Shown here: positions 25,459 to 32,321 of the stretch, piece by piece
How the letters are laid out: each line of letters opens with the position of its first letter
Position numbering within the stretch: the stretch's first letter is position 1
Assembly (NCBI GenBank): GCA_002396805.1
Contig: DGYW01000061.1
Span: forward strand, 1-32,321
Reading direction: 5' to 3'
Origin: Firmicutes bacterium UBA4996
Lineage (GTDB): Bacteria; Bacillota; Limnochordia; Darwinibacteriales; Darwinibacteriaceae
Length of the DNA stretch: 32,321 bases
Translations under genes and position numbers: made by a program
The notes under the pieces: generated by a model
Databases searched by the model: none
What the model was told of the DNA's origin: nothing
The model's input: only the letters and a program-made list of their open reading frames with translations

Positions 25459-26370
25459 ATGAAGAAAGTTGGAAGGTTCTTGTCACGCTTAATCAGGGCT
25501 ATTGTAATTTTAGGTATCTGTTATATCATCCTCATGCCCCTACTGACTAAGATTTCATCATCCTTTATGATGGAGCGCGATCTGTATGACCAAACTGTGA
25601 AGTGGATTCCTAGAAATCCTACTTTAGATAACTACAAATTGGTCTGGAAGTATATGAAGTATCCTGAGGCTTTTAAGAATTCTTTAGTTCTTGCCCTTAC
25701 GGTAAGCCTTTTGCAGTTGGTTTCCTGTACAGTTGTGGGCTACGGCTTCGCCCGTTTTCCATTCAAGGGTAGCAAGTTATTATTTGGCTTGGTGGTTTTT
25801 ATCCTGATTGTGCCACCTCAAATGATTATGATTCCTTTATATCTAAATTTTAGGTACTTTGACCTGTTTGGTTTGCTTCCTAACGGGGGAGTAAACTTAC
25901 TGGGAACCTACTGGCCTTTTATCTTAACTTCTGTCACTGCTACGGGCCTGAGAAATGGCATCTTCATTTACATCCTCCGGCAGTTCTTCAGGGCCATGCC
26001 TAGAGACCTAGAGGATGCTGCCTATGTGGATGGTGCCGGTCCCTTAAGGACGTTTGTGCAAATCATGTTGCCTGGAGCAGTACCAGCAATGGTTATAGTC
26101 TTCTTGTTTGCCTTTGTGTGGCAATGGAATGACTTTTTCTTAACTAACATCTTTTTAGGCGGAAAAACTATGCTTCCCCTAACGCTCGATGGGTTACTTT
26201 TCAGTGCTAGCGGCTATATGGTGGGTGGTAACAACATGTTGACGGGGCAATACGCATCCCTAGTTAATAATACAGGAATGCTCATGTTTATGGCTCCTTT
26301 ACTGATTCTTTACGCCTTCATGCAACGTTACTTTATCGAAAGTATCCAACGTACAGGCCTGGTTGGGTAG
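25459..26370 (+). CDS. CUT1 sugar ABC transporter permease (MalG-like), system 2
   Basis: A 303-residue permease with six predicted helices, the EAA loop LEDAAYVDGAGPLRTFVQIM near residue 190, and the segment TKISSSFMMERDLYD at the first periplasmic loop. ATG start with GGGGAGG upstream. It completes the second channel. As with system 1, no ATPase gene is nearby. Confidence 0.9.
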   Translation: MKKVGRFLSRLIRAIVILGICYIILMPLLTKISSSFMMERDLYDQTVKWIPRNPTLDNYKLVWKYMKYPEAFKNSLVLALTVSLLQLVSCTVVGYGFARFPFKGSKLLFGLVVFILIVPPQMIMIPLYLNFRYFDLFGLLPNGGVNLLGTYWPFILTSVTATGLRNGIFIYILRQFFRAMPRDLEDAAYVDGAGPLRTFVQIMLPGAVPAMVIVFLFAFVWQWNDFFLTNIFLGGKTMLPLTLDGLLFSASGYMVGGNNMLTGQYASLVNNTGMLMFMAPLLILYAFMQRYFIESIQRTGLVG

Positions 26371-26476
26371 TTGATGAGGCTAAGAAAATAGAGTTTTGAA
26401 AGGAGGTGGGAGGGCGACGACCCAATTCGATCGGACAACCCTTAAAACCAATGATTATTCAAAGGAGGAAACACAA
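26371..26476 (+). promoter_or_regulatory. 106-bp leader before the second solute-binding protein gene
   Basis: The gap holds two strong ribosome-binding-like sequences. AAAGGAGG at 26461-26468 serves the solute-binding protein. GAAAGGAGGTGGGAGG near 26399-26414 has no start codon at a workable distance. No clear promoter or operator copy was seen. It may allow extra translation or internal initiation of the highly expressed binding protein. Confidence 0.35.
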
Positions 26477-27787
26477 ATGAAAAGAAACGCTAAGTTAGTT
26501 CTTGTATTAGCTAGTCTGTTTTGTTTGGTGTTGAGTACCGGTGTTTTAGCGAGTGACTTTTTTGGCACAGATTACGATTTCAATGGAAAAACCGTTACTT
26601 TCTACCATTGGAGCATGGATGAGCTTGCCGGTCGTTTCCGGGAAGGTGAAGTAGGCCAAGGTCGTGTTGAAGAAGCAGAAAAGCTATTCAACGTTAAGAT
26701 CCAGTTTGAAACTGTCGGCTGGAACGCAGTTACCGAATCCTACATGGCACGCTTGCTTGCAGGTGACTCTAAATTAGATGTTTGGGGTGTTTCTCAAGGT
26801 ATTGGTCTCTTTGACCTAGTTAAAGAAGGGGCATTGTTGCCAATGACCAATATTGTGCCGAAAGAATACTATGATACTATCTCTAATGAACTTAGAACAG
26901 AACTAGAAATGATGGCCTACCGAGGTGAAATCTACGGTATCGGACCTAGCACCCACAGTGCTTTGTATTCTCCGTCCATTGTTCTTTCTATTTACAACAA
27001 GGACATGTTTGAACGCGAAGGATTAGATGATCCCTACGAGCTCTATCTAGCTGGTGAATGGACCTGGGATACCGTTACTGAGTTGGCCAAAAAGCTTACC
27101 AAGGATACGGATAACGATGGGGTTATCGACCAATTCGGTATGACCGGTATTTGGCCACACGCAGCACCTAGTCTCATGATTTCTAATGGTGGTAACGTAA
27201 TGCGCATGGCCGATAACGGAGACATGGTTTATGCTATGGATGAGCGCCCGGCTTTAGAAGCTTTGCAACAGATCCACGAATGGGATCTCGTGCACGGTGT
27301 TATGGGTGGTAGCGAACAAGACTTTATTGCCGGCAAAGTTGGTATGCAGTTGCTCCAATCCGTTCACATGCTTATTCCCCTTAGTCAGCAAATGGAAGAT
27401 CGTTATGGTTTAGTACCCAACCCACGGGGACCACGTATGGATGAACACACATATCCGAAGTTTGCCATGGCAACTTTGGTGCTACCTGCTAACAGTGAAG
27501 AACCTGAAGCCTTAGTTGCCCTTTCTAACTTCCTCTATCGCGAATCTGACACTGATGAAGATGAGTATGTAGACAGCATGGTTAGAGATCGCAACTCTGC
27601 CAGAGTATTACTTGAAGCTAACTCTAGCTGGGCTGGAGAAACCTTCTTGGTCCGCTCTAATGAAATGCGCGGCTTAGTAGAACCTGCGATGGCTTCTTCT
27701 AAGAATGGTGAAAAAACTCCTGCAGTTGCCGCAGGCGAAATCAGACCTGCAGTGCAGAACCTTTTGGATGCAATGTTCAACAATTAG
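26477..27787 (+). CDS. extracellular solute-binding protein (family 1), system 2
   Basis: A 436-residue secreted sugar-binding protein. The signal peptide (hydrophobic about 6-25) ends in a VLA|S-type cleavage site. Cys16 is not in a lipobox (SLFC), so the protein is probably not lipid-anchored. The mature protein starts FNGKTVTFYHW and has the usual two-lobed family layout (LLAGDSKLDVWGVSQG; DTDNDGVIDQFGM with a calcium-loop-like pattern). Codon use looks more biased than in neighbouring genes, as expected for an abundant binding protein (impression only). It should serve the two permeases immediately upstream. The ATG at 26477 has AAAGGAGG at the right distance. Confidence 0.9.
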   Translation: MKRNAKLVLVLASLFCLVLSTGVLASDFFGTDYDFNGKTVTFYHWSMDELAGRFREGEVGQGRVEEAEKLFNVKIQFETVGWNAVTESYMARLLAGDSKLDVWGVSQGIGLFDLVKEGALLPMTNIVPKEYYDTISNELRTELEMMAYRGEIYGIGPSTHSALYSPSIVLSIYNKDMFEREGLDDPYELYLAGEWTWDTVTELAKKLTKDTDNDGVIDQFGMTGIWPHAAPSLMISNGGNVMRMADNGDMVYAMDERPALEALQQIHEWDLVHGVMGGSEQDFIAGKVGMQLLQSVHMLIPLSQQMEDRYGLVPNPRGPRMDEHTYPKFAMATLVLPANSEEPEALVALSNFLYRESDTDEDEYVDSMVRDRNSARVLLEANSSWAGETFLVRSNEMRGLVEPAMASSKNGEKTPAVAAGEIRPAVQNLLDAMFNN

Positions 27788-27804
27788 TTTGAACAATTAT
27801 TTGA

Positions 27805-27832
27805 CCCTACCCAGGCCTTGGCTTGGGTAGGG
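27805..27832 (+). terminator. attenuator/terminator hairpin between solute-binding protein and aldolase genes
   Basis: CCCTACCCAGGC and GCTTGGGTAGGG form a 12-bp stem (one G-T pair) with a 4-nt loop, followed by TTTATAC. The short U-tract suggests partial termination, leaving the aldolase expressed less than the binding protein. Confidence 0.6.
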
Positions 27833-27862
27833 TTTATACACATGATGGAAAGTGGGAATGTT

Positions 27863-28717
27863 GTGGCTTTAGTTACAGTAAAAGATATTTTAGGGAAAGT
27901 GGAACCAGGTTGGGGCGTGGCTGCTTTTAACATTCACAATTTGGATGATGCTAGAGCGGTTGTGGAAGGGGCCCAACAGGTGGATTCCCCCGTAATTTTA
28001 TTGGTCAGCCAAAGTGCCATCAATTATGCTGGTGTGGCCTATATTAGCCGGATCGCTCGCACAGCGGCGGAAATGGTGAAGGTACCAGTTGCCGTGCAGC
28101 TTGATCATGGGCAAAGCTTTGAACTGGCAGTAGATTGCATGCGTCACGGATTTTCAGGGGTAATGTTCGATGGTTCCCATCTGCCCTTCGAGGAAAATGT
28201 TGCTTTAACTAAAAAGGTAGTTGAGGTAGCAAAAATCTTTGGCGTTTCAGTAGAGGGCGAACTAGGTGTTCTTGGAGGTAAAGAAGACGATTTGATTGTA
28301 GATCAAAAGGATGCCCTTCTGACCGATCCCCAACAGGCCGTCAAATTTGTGGCGGAAACCGGGATCGATGTGTTGGCCCCAGCAATAGGTACTGCCCACG
28401 GATTTTATAAGCAAGAACCAAAGCTAGACTTCACTCGTCTAAAGAACATTTACTCACTCGTTGATGTCCCTATTGCACTCCATGGTTCCTCGGGGTTATC
28501 CAACGAAGTTTTACATCAAGCCTTAGCTAGCGGTGCCAGCAAGGTCAATATTGGTACGGATTTGAAGGCGATGTATGTAAACTCCATTCGAGAATTTCTG
28601 GAGGAAAATCCCAAAGAACATGAACCACGAAAAGTACTTGGCTATGCTCGGTCAACTATGTTCAAATTGGTGCAAGAGCGTCTCCAATTGCTGGGTAGTG
28701 CTGGTAAAGCGTGGTAA
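27863..28717 (+). CDS. class II tagatose/fructose-bisphosphate aldolase (GatY/KbaY/Fba type)
   Basis: A 284-residue zinc-dependent aldolase that splits tagatose-1,6-bisphosphate (or fructose-1,6-bisphosphate) into dihydroxyacetone phosphate and glyceraldehyde-3-phosphate. Zinc ligands are His82 in QLDHGQS, His179 in GTAHGFYK and His207 in ALHGSSG, with catalytic Asp81. GGKEDD (138-143) and KVNIGTD match the family. With AgaS and AgaZ in the block, tagatose-1,6-bisphosphate is the likely substrate. The GTG at 27863 gives the standard family N-terminus (MALVTVKDIL) and length; ATG codons at 27842 and 27845 are alternatives, and a TTG at 27818 falls in the hairpin loop. It is the last gene before a strong terminator. 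Confidence 0.88.
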   Translation: MALVTVKDILGKVEPGWGVAAFNIHNLDDARAVVEGAQQVDSPVILLVSQSAINYAGVAYISRIARTAAEMVKVPVAVQLDHGQSFELAVDCMRHGFSGVMFDGSHLPFEENVALTKKVVEVAKIFGVSVEGELGVLGGKEDDLIVDQKDALLTDPQQAVKFVAETGIDVLAPAIGTAHGFYKQEPKLDFTRLKNIYSLVDVPIALHGSSGLSNEVLHQALASGASKVNIGTDLKAMYVNSIREFLEENPKEHEPRKVLGYARSTMFKLVQERLQLLGSAGKAW

Positions 28718-28765
28718 TATGGCCTCAGCGAGATTGGTCCGGCAACGGAGCTCTCATCACGGTAA

Positions 28766-28801
28766 GTAGCCCTTAGGTCAACGCCTAGGGGCTACATTTT
28801 T
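28766..28801 (+). terminator. rho-independent terminator of the plus-strand block
   Basis: GTAGCCCTTAGG (28766-28777) pairs with CCTAGGGGCTAC (28784-28795) around a 6-nt loop, with one G-T pair, followed by ATTTTT. This is a standard intrinsic terminator 48 bp after the aldolase stop codon. Confidence 0.85.
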
Positions 28802-28811
28802 AAGTCTCCGC

Positions 28812-31142
28812 TTATTCACTAATTTCTATTGTCGATAGGGTATATCTCCCATCACTGCGCCGCCCCGATATGGCCAGGTCAATGCCTGGGTTACTTGTGG
28901 AGGGATCATGAATCGAAGCAACAAGCGTATAACTACCTGCAGGTAGCGATTGAGGAATATCTAACATCACTTTTACGTTGCTTCTGCCAGGCAACCAGGT
29001 GCGAATATCCACGTCTGTCGTGACCTCCAGTACCAAATTGCCAGCTAAATCAACCAGGCCTAGCTTTAAAGGCCAAGAAAAGTATATGGGAGCAACACCT
29101 TTGTTGTGCCAAACCATTTCGATGACCAAAGGCCGACCACTAACAACTAGTCTGTCATGTGTTACGCTCTCGATTACATAACGATAGCCAATTGTTTGAA
29201 GAAGCGCGTTAAGGTTAGTGACCTCGGGGATATCAGTGAGGCCAGCAGGACTACAAGGTCCAATCCAGCTTGTATGACTAAGCCTCACTTGGCGAAGCGT
29301 CTCAACGATGGTCTCATCTGTGAGCCAGAGCAAGGCATTACCACTACCAAACTCCCCCGCAGAATATGCTGTTTGCCAAAAGTCTGGGACAGCGGCATCG
29401 GGGTAGACTTGTTTGTTGTACCAATCGTTGTAGTCCATTCCGTTATTGATCCAAAACAGCCAATCCTCCGTTGTTTGCGCATAGCCAATTCTATCGTTGA
29501 AGAATCCAAAGTTGTTTTCCCTTGCAAAGGCAAAGGGGCGCCTGATACCCAGCATTTTTTGATCGAGGTATTCGACATAGTGCTTCATATATTGGTTTGC
29601 CACTTCCTCAACAGGAAATACGCCAGAACCTTCTGGCCAGGTGTGCCATTCACCCCAGTGACCGATACTGCCTAGTTGAATGAAGGCAACTCTAGGGTCG
29701 TTATTATAACGTTCCCCAATGGCTTTGATTAGTCGTTCGTGTTCAGCAATAAGAATCGGGTTTTCGTAGTTGGGACTAAAACCAGATCCAATCTCACTAT
29801 TGCTATACAATGTGCCATCGCCATCAATCATTTCATAAAGCCATCTAGGAATTTCCATGTGGTCGGCGGTACGTTTGGAAGGCACGTCCATCCGAAAACG
29901 AATCACATACGATACACCGAGACTGTCCCAATACTCAAACTTGTTTTTGCGTTCGAATGTTTCCCAATCATACTGGCCCCGTAGAGGCTCAATCTCACTC
30001 CAGATCATTTGAGTGCGTACCAAGCGGTGCGGCTGCTTATATGGGCCTCCAAGTGAATCGGGTGCCCACCCCTTAAACGGATTATTCATGGTTCCATGGT
30101 ACTCAAGGGGATAAAATGTGTTGGGCTTAAGGGGTTGCTCGATCAAAGCATTAACTGCAAAAAGGCTCGAATGACCTAAAGGTAGGTACTGTTCTTTGCT
30201 ATTAGTGTAGGCTAAGCTAAGTTGACTAGTGCTATCGGCCCCAAGCAGTGCTAAGTCAACAGACATCACTAAAGCTTCGTCTGTAATGTAGGTATAGACT
30301 GGGGCTACTTGAGCCCAAGTTTCTTGTTCATCCGTCTTATTATATTCATAGAGGATGCCCGCATCCACTTTGTAGTTGATGGTCGAATCAGGCCACAAGG
30401 GATGGGTGTAACCTTCAACATCCGCTGTTTTGATCCAATACGTGTTTCTGGTATTAAGATTTTTACCCTTTACCAAGACAAAAAGTTTCTGATGATCGCG
30501 GATCGCTTGTAGTTCTATCCTCATTTCAGATGTGTGGGCGGCTGTAGAGCGTGAATCCCAAAACTCTTGCTCATAGACTCCTGTTTCGTCTGTAAAGATC
30601 CGTCTCGATACCTGGAGCATCGTGCTGCCACCCATAGGTAGATAATCCAGACCATTTAAGTAGTAAGCGACTTTAAGCGGTTGTGGCGCACTAAAGCCTA
30701 GCAGACCAAAGTCAATACGCACAACTAAACCCGCAGGTAAAAGCTTGGTTTCAGCTGGGCCGACCTTTTGCCACGCTTCGTCTGTACCGGTCCCTTTGTA
30801 CTTGTAGAGGGTGCCATTCTCCACCTTATGGCTTATAGCTGTCTGATCTCCCCAGAGTCCTCGGCCCCCATAACTTGGAGAGTTACTTTCAATCTCCAAA
30901 TAAAATGTTCCTTTAGCCGCAGGTTCGGGCATTTTGAGATGTAGATAAAGGGCCTGTTCAGTTTGTGTCGCTTTAAGGGATTGGATCGTTCCATTTTGTG
31001 CTCCCACAGTATCAGCCTTCACGAAGGGCCACTGGGCTAGTTCGCCGAAGAAGTAATCAGTTGCCACTTGGGCATTTGTCAATGTCGTCATGATCATAAT
31101 GAGAAACACACTCCAGATTGCCAGGCGCATAGCCTGTTTCAT
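28812..31142 (-). CDS. secreted multidomain DUF4832-type protein, putative glycoside hydrolase (second long form)
   Basis: A 776-residue secreted protein with the same architecture as the one at 4383-6650: signal peptide (1-25), two beta-rich modules (about 26-185 and 210-345), a TIM-barrel-like region (about 350-660) and a C-terminal beta-sandwich ending GRRSDGRY. Candidate catalytic residues are Glu498 in GHWGEWH and Glu597 in SAGEFGSG, 99 residues apart; MIWSEIEPLRG corresponds to the second-strand motif. It has a longer inter-module linker (DETGVYEQEFWDSRS) than its paralogue. The ATG at 31142 has GAGGTGG 6 nt upstream, better than the adjoining TTG at 31145. The gene stands alone on the minus strand, preceded by a possible 20-codon leader, under an operator candidate. 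Confidence 0.78.
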   Translation of the reverse strand: MKQAMRLAIWSVFLIMIMTTLTNAQVATDYFFGELAQWPFVKADTVGAQNGTIQSLKATQTEQALYLHLKMPEPAAKGTFYLEIESNSPSYGGRGLWGDQTAISHKVENGTLYKYKGTGTDEAWQKVGPAETKLLPAGLVVRIDFGLLGFSAPQPLKVAYYLNGLDYLPMGGSTMLQVSRRIFTDETGVYEQEFWDSRSTAAHTSEMRIELQAIRDHQKLFVLVKGKNLNTRNTYWIKTADVEGYTHPLWPDSTINYKVDAGILYEYNKTDEQETWAQVAPVYTYITDEALVMSVDLALLGADSTSQLSLAYTNSKEQYLPLGHSSLFAVNALIEQPLKPNTFYPLEYHGTMNNPFKGWAPDSLGGPYKQPHRLVRTQMIWSEIEPLRGQYDWETFERKNKFEYWDSLGVSYVIRFRMDVPSKRTADHMEIPRWLYEMIDGDGTLYSNSEIGSGFSPNYENPILIAEHERLIKAIGERYNNDPRVAFIQLGSIGHWGEWHTWPEGSGVFPVEEVANQYMKHYVEYLDQKMLGIRRPFAFARENNFGFFNDRIGYAQTTEDWLFWINNGMDYNDWYNKQVYPDAAVPDFWQTAYSAGEFGSGNALLWLTDETIVETLRQVRLSHTSWIGPCSPAGLTDIPEVTNLNALLQTIGYRYVIESVTHDRLVVSGRPLVIEMVWHNKGVAPIYFSWPLKLGLVDLAGNLVLEVTTDVDIRTWLPGRSNVKVMLDIPQSLPAGSYTLVASIHDPSTSNPGIDLAISGRRSDGRYTLSTIEISE

Positions 31143-31204
31143 CAAGAACCACCTCGTTTCGATTTAAGTTCGTTGGCAAAAGCGGGGATAAGGTTTCTCA
31201 ACAT
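31142..31204 (-). CDS. possible 20-codon leader peptide coupled to the DUF4832 gene
   Basis: On the minus strand, AAAGGAGG is followed by ATG (31204) and a 20-codon frame (MLRNLIPAFANELKSKRGGS). Its TGA stop overlaps the ATG of the DUF4832 gene by one base (TGATG). The spacing to the ATG is only 2 nt; TTG as second codon would give 5 nt. This could couple translation of the two, or be chance. No homologue is known to me. Confidence 0.35.
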   Translation of the reverse strand: MLRNLIPAFANELKSKRGGS

Positions 31205-31251
31205 AGCCTCCTTTCTCGTTCTTTGTGGCATTAAATTATTCTGGTTAGGTT

Positions 31252-31266
31252 ATATCATTATAACAA
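31252..31266. promoter_or_regulatory. operator candidate at the DUF4832 promoter
   Basis: ATATCATTATAACAA matches ATGWYRTNAYRWCAT at 13 of 15 positions and covers the minus-strand TATAAT at 31262-31257. It is nested with a second inverted repeat, GTTATA-TCAT-TATAAC (31249-31264). Confidence 0.48.
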
Positions 31267-31475
31267 AAGTAGGTGAAAAGAGAGGCGGTCCAACGTACCG
31301 CCTAAAGACAGAAGCAGCTCGACAGTTAGCATTGTCAACCTAGTTTTCTACTACTTTTCCTTAACTCCTGCAAAGTATCACATATTCGTCGCAAATTCGA
31401 TCAAACGGTAAAGTATTTAACGAAAGTGGCGTTTCGCGGGAGGGTTTTCTTCTGTGGCGCAGAAGACGAGATATA

Positions 31476-31495
31476 ATGATATGATGTCATTACAA
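31476..31495. promoter_or_regulatory. operator candidates at the small secreted protein promoter
   Basis: ATGATATGATGTCAT (31476-31490) matches the consensus at 15 of 15 positions. The overlapping ATGATGTCATTACAA (31481-31495) matches at 13 of 15. They begin at the last bases of the TATAAT box and cover the expected transcription start, a blocking position. Confidence 0.52.
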
Positions 31496-31554
31496 GTCGT
31501 GTTTCGGATTTGGGTGTTGGTGTAGTAAATTAATAAAAAAGGAGAGAAATATTG

Positions 31555-32106
31555 ATGAAGAGAAATTTCTTGTTTCACCTAGTTCTCGTCGTGCTAGTGC
31601 TGTCTTTGGCCGTAATTGGTTCTGCTTCTGAACTTGTGATTGATGTTCCTACAGTGACTGCTGAGGATCTCTTCAATAACGTCTGGGGTTTTGACATGAT
31701 TGCCCAAAGCGCCAGCGGAGAGAGTAGATTCTATGTTGCCGTAACAAGCGATACTCTCTATATCTTGGCTGAAGGGAAGTTACCTGATCCCTATAACAAT
31801 ATTTTCTTCGATACCGATTTGAACGCAGAAACTGGCTACCATGGTTATCAATGGACAGACATGGGTGGCGATTTCCGGGTCACCGATGCTGACTTCAAAG
31901 TAAGCACCGGTCGCGACTGGAGTTGGGATGAGGTCACTACAGTCCCTCACATCAGGTTTGACACAGAAGATGGTAAGACTGCCTTTTTGACGGCTATTAG
32001 CCTTGATCTCTTTGGAGAGATTGATAGCTTGCGTATTGGTTTTGCCGGTACTGACGTGCAAATGCCCCCAATGGGTGGCAAAAGTGCTGTTGTAGATTTG
32101 TTCTAG
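31555..32106 (+). CDS. small secreted beta-sandwich protein, paralogue of the one at 3824-4363
   Basis: A 183-residue protein with a signal peptide (hydrophobic about 5-22, cleavage after GSA). The mature domain has the same landmarks as the 179-residue protein: a SGESRFYVAV strand, LYILAEG, DLNAETG, MGGDFRV, FKVSTGRDWSWDEV and IGFAGTD. It therefore is a stand-alone copy of the CBM9/DOMON-like module present in the DUF4832 proteins. It probably binds the target glycan; function is not established. The ATG at 31555 has GGAGAG at 31541-31546; an in-frame TTG lies just before it at 31552. It has its own promoter and two terminator-like hairpins downstream. Confidence 0.65.
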   Translation: MKRNFLFHLVLVVLVLSLAVIGSASELVIDVPTVTAEDLFNNVWGFDMIAQSASGESRFYVAVTSDTLYILAEGKLPDPYNNIFFDTDLNAETGYHGYQWTDMGGDFRVTDADFKVSTGRDWSWDEVTTVPHIRFDTEDGKTAFLTAISLDLFGEIDSLRIGFAGTDVQMPPMGGKSAVVDLF

Positions 32107-32171
32107 AAGTACTGATTTACAGTCTGTTTTCCTAAGTTAAAACAACCCAATCTGAAACAGACAACAACAAA

Positions 32172-32214
32172 GTGACTAGGAGTCTAGAGCTTTCAGTCTA
32201 GGTCACAGTTTTTT
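32172..32214 (+). terminator. rho-independent terminator after the small secreted protein gene
   Basis: GTGACTAG (32172-32179) pairs with CTAGGTCAC (32198-32206, one bulged G) over a partly structured loop, followed by AGTTTTTTAA. Confidence 0.6.
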
Positions 32215-32221
32215 AATGGAT

Positions 32222-32248
32222 AGGCTATTGGAACATCTCCAATAGCCT
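32222..32248. terminator. second terminator-like hairpin
   Basis: AGGCTATTGGA (32222-32232) and TCCAATAGCCT (32238-32248) form a perfect 11-bp stem with a 5-nt loop. The downstream tract is pyrimidine-rich (CTTTCTTTTC from about 32258). It may be a backup terminator, or serve a convergent gene beyond the window. The remaining bases to 32321 show nothing recognisable. Confidence 0.5.
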
Positions 32249-32321
32249 TCTGCAAGCCTTTCTTTTCTAGAGTACGTTGTGTGACGTATTATTAAAATCA
32301 GGCTCACCTTTCGTTGGAAGG

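Larger units (their letters stand above)
31146..31554. promoter_or_regulatory. divergent control region between DUF4832 gene and small secreted protein gene
   Basis: About 410 bp without a confident gene apart from the possible leader peptide. On the minus strand it has a perfect -10, TATAAT (31262-31257), for the DUF4832 gene. On the plus strand TATAAT at 31472-31477 serves the small secreted protein; both lack a good -35. A hairpin AGGCGGT (31283-31289) with ACCGCCT (31297-31303) lies upstream of the minus promoter. Operator candidates overlap both -10 elements. Between about 31304 and 31470 nothing else was recognised. Confidence 0.5.

Noticed and set aside
26396..26476. Upstream TTG start for the second solute-binding protein
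   Set aside because: The extension would put a charged 27-residue stretch before a normal signal peptide; the ATG at 26477 has a near-perfect AAAGGAGG.
27818..27862. Upstream TTG start for the aldolase
   Set aside because: It lies in the loop of the hairpin at 27805-27832 and adds residues absent from the family.
29157..29675. 172-codon plus-strand frame inside the third DUF4832 gene
   Set aside because: It is antisense to a strongly conserved coding region, has no ribosome binding site and shows no recognisable protein features; other opposite-strand frames in the DUF4832 genes were dismissed for the same reason.
1..32321. Mobile elements, integrases, attachment sites, tRNA genes, CRISPR arrays and known riboswitches
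   Set aside because: No transposase or integrase genes, long terminal repeats, spaced direct-repeat arrays or tRNA-like cloverleafs were seen on reading both strands.

Overview
This window is a carbohydrate-utilisation locus of 19 confidently placed coding genes. No rRNA, tRNA, CRISPR, phage or insertion-sequence genes were seen. It suggests an anaerobic, saccharolytic Bacillota-like bacterium: AGGAGG-type ribosome binding sites are strong, GC is moderate (roughly low-to-mid 40s % by eye), GTG and TTG starts are frequent, the repressor is GntR/HutC-type, and CUT1 ABC importers are paired with DUF5696 and NHL-Yip1 proteins. Neither solute-binding protein has a lipobox cysteine. Both have ordinary signal peptides, which fits a periplasm and hints at a diderm lineage (Limnochordia- or Halanaerobiales-like). 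The taxonomy is an inference of low certainty.

Layout. (1) An MFS transporter (158-1381, +) converges on a minus-strand operon read from about 7797 down to 1425. In transcription order that operon encodes an Eis-like GNAT acetyltransferase, a secreted two-module plus TIM-barrel DUF4832 protein, a small secreted beta-sandwich protein, a short DUF4832 protein, and a BadF-type amino-sugar kinase. (2) A divergent plus-strand block starts with a GntR/UTRA repressor (8041-8766). It continues with a SIS-domain aldose/ketose isomerase-deaminase (AgaS-like), a GH4 glycosidase with the CHSV motif of alpha-galactosidases, an AgaZ/GatZ/KbaZ protein and two tandem amidohydrolases. (3) The run goes on with transport and surface genes: a carbohydrate-binding-domain/solute-binding-protein fusion, two permeases, an NHL-repeat/Yip1 membrane protein, a DUF5696 protein, two more permeases and a second solute-binding protein. 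(4) A class II tagatose/fructose-bisphosphate aldolase closes the block before a terminator at 28766-28801. (5) A third DUF4832 protein (minus) and another small secreted beta-sandwich protein (plus) diverge from a shared 400-bp control region.

Proposed working of the system. Secreted DUF4832 proteins, which carry two conserved glutamates where clan GH-A glycosidases have their catalytic pair, would attack an extracellular polysaccharide. The fragments would enter through one or both ABC importers or the MFS protein. GH4 would release monosaccharides in the cytoplasm. The kinase, AgaS, AgaZ and the aldolase would then convert galactosamine or N-acetylgalactosamine through tagatose-6-P and tagatose-1,6-P2 to triose phosphates. 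The substrate (a galactosamine-containing glycan) is an inference from this gene set.

Regulation. A degenerate 15-bp palindrome, ATGWYRTNAYRWCAT, found by eye, occurs in all five intergenic control regions that serve promoters in the locus, including that of gntR. It probably is the GntR operator, which would tie the distant outer genes to the central block as one regulon.
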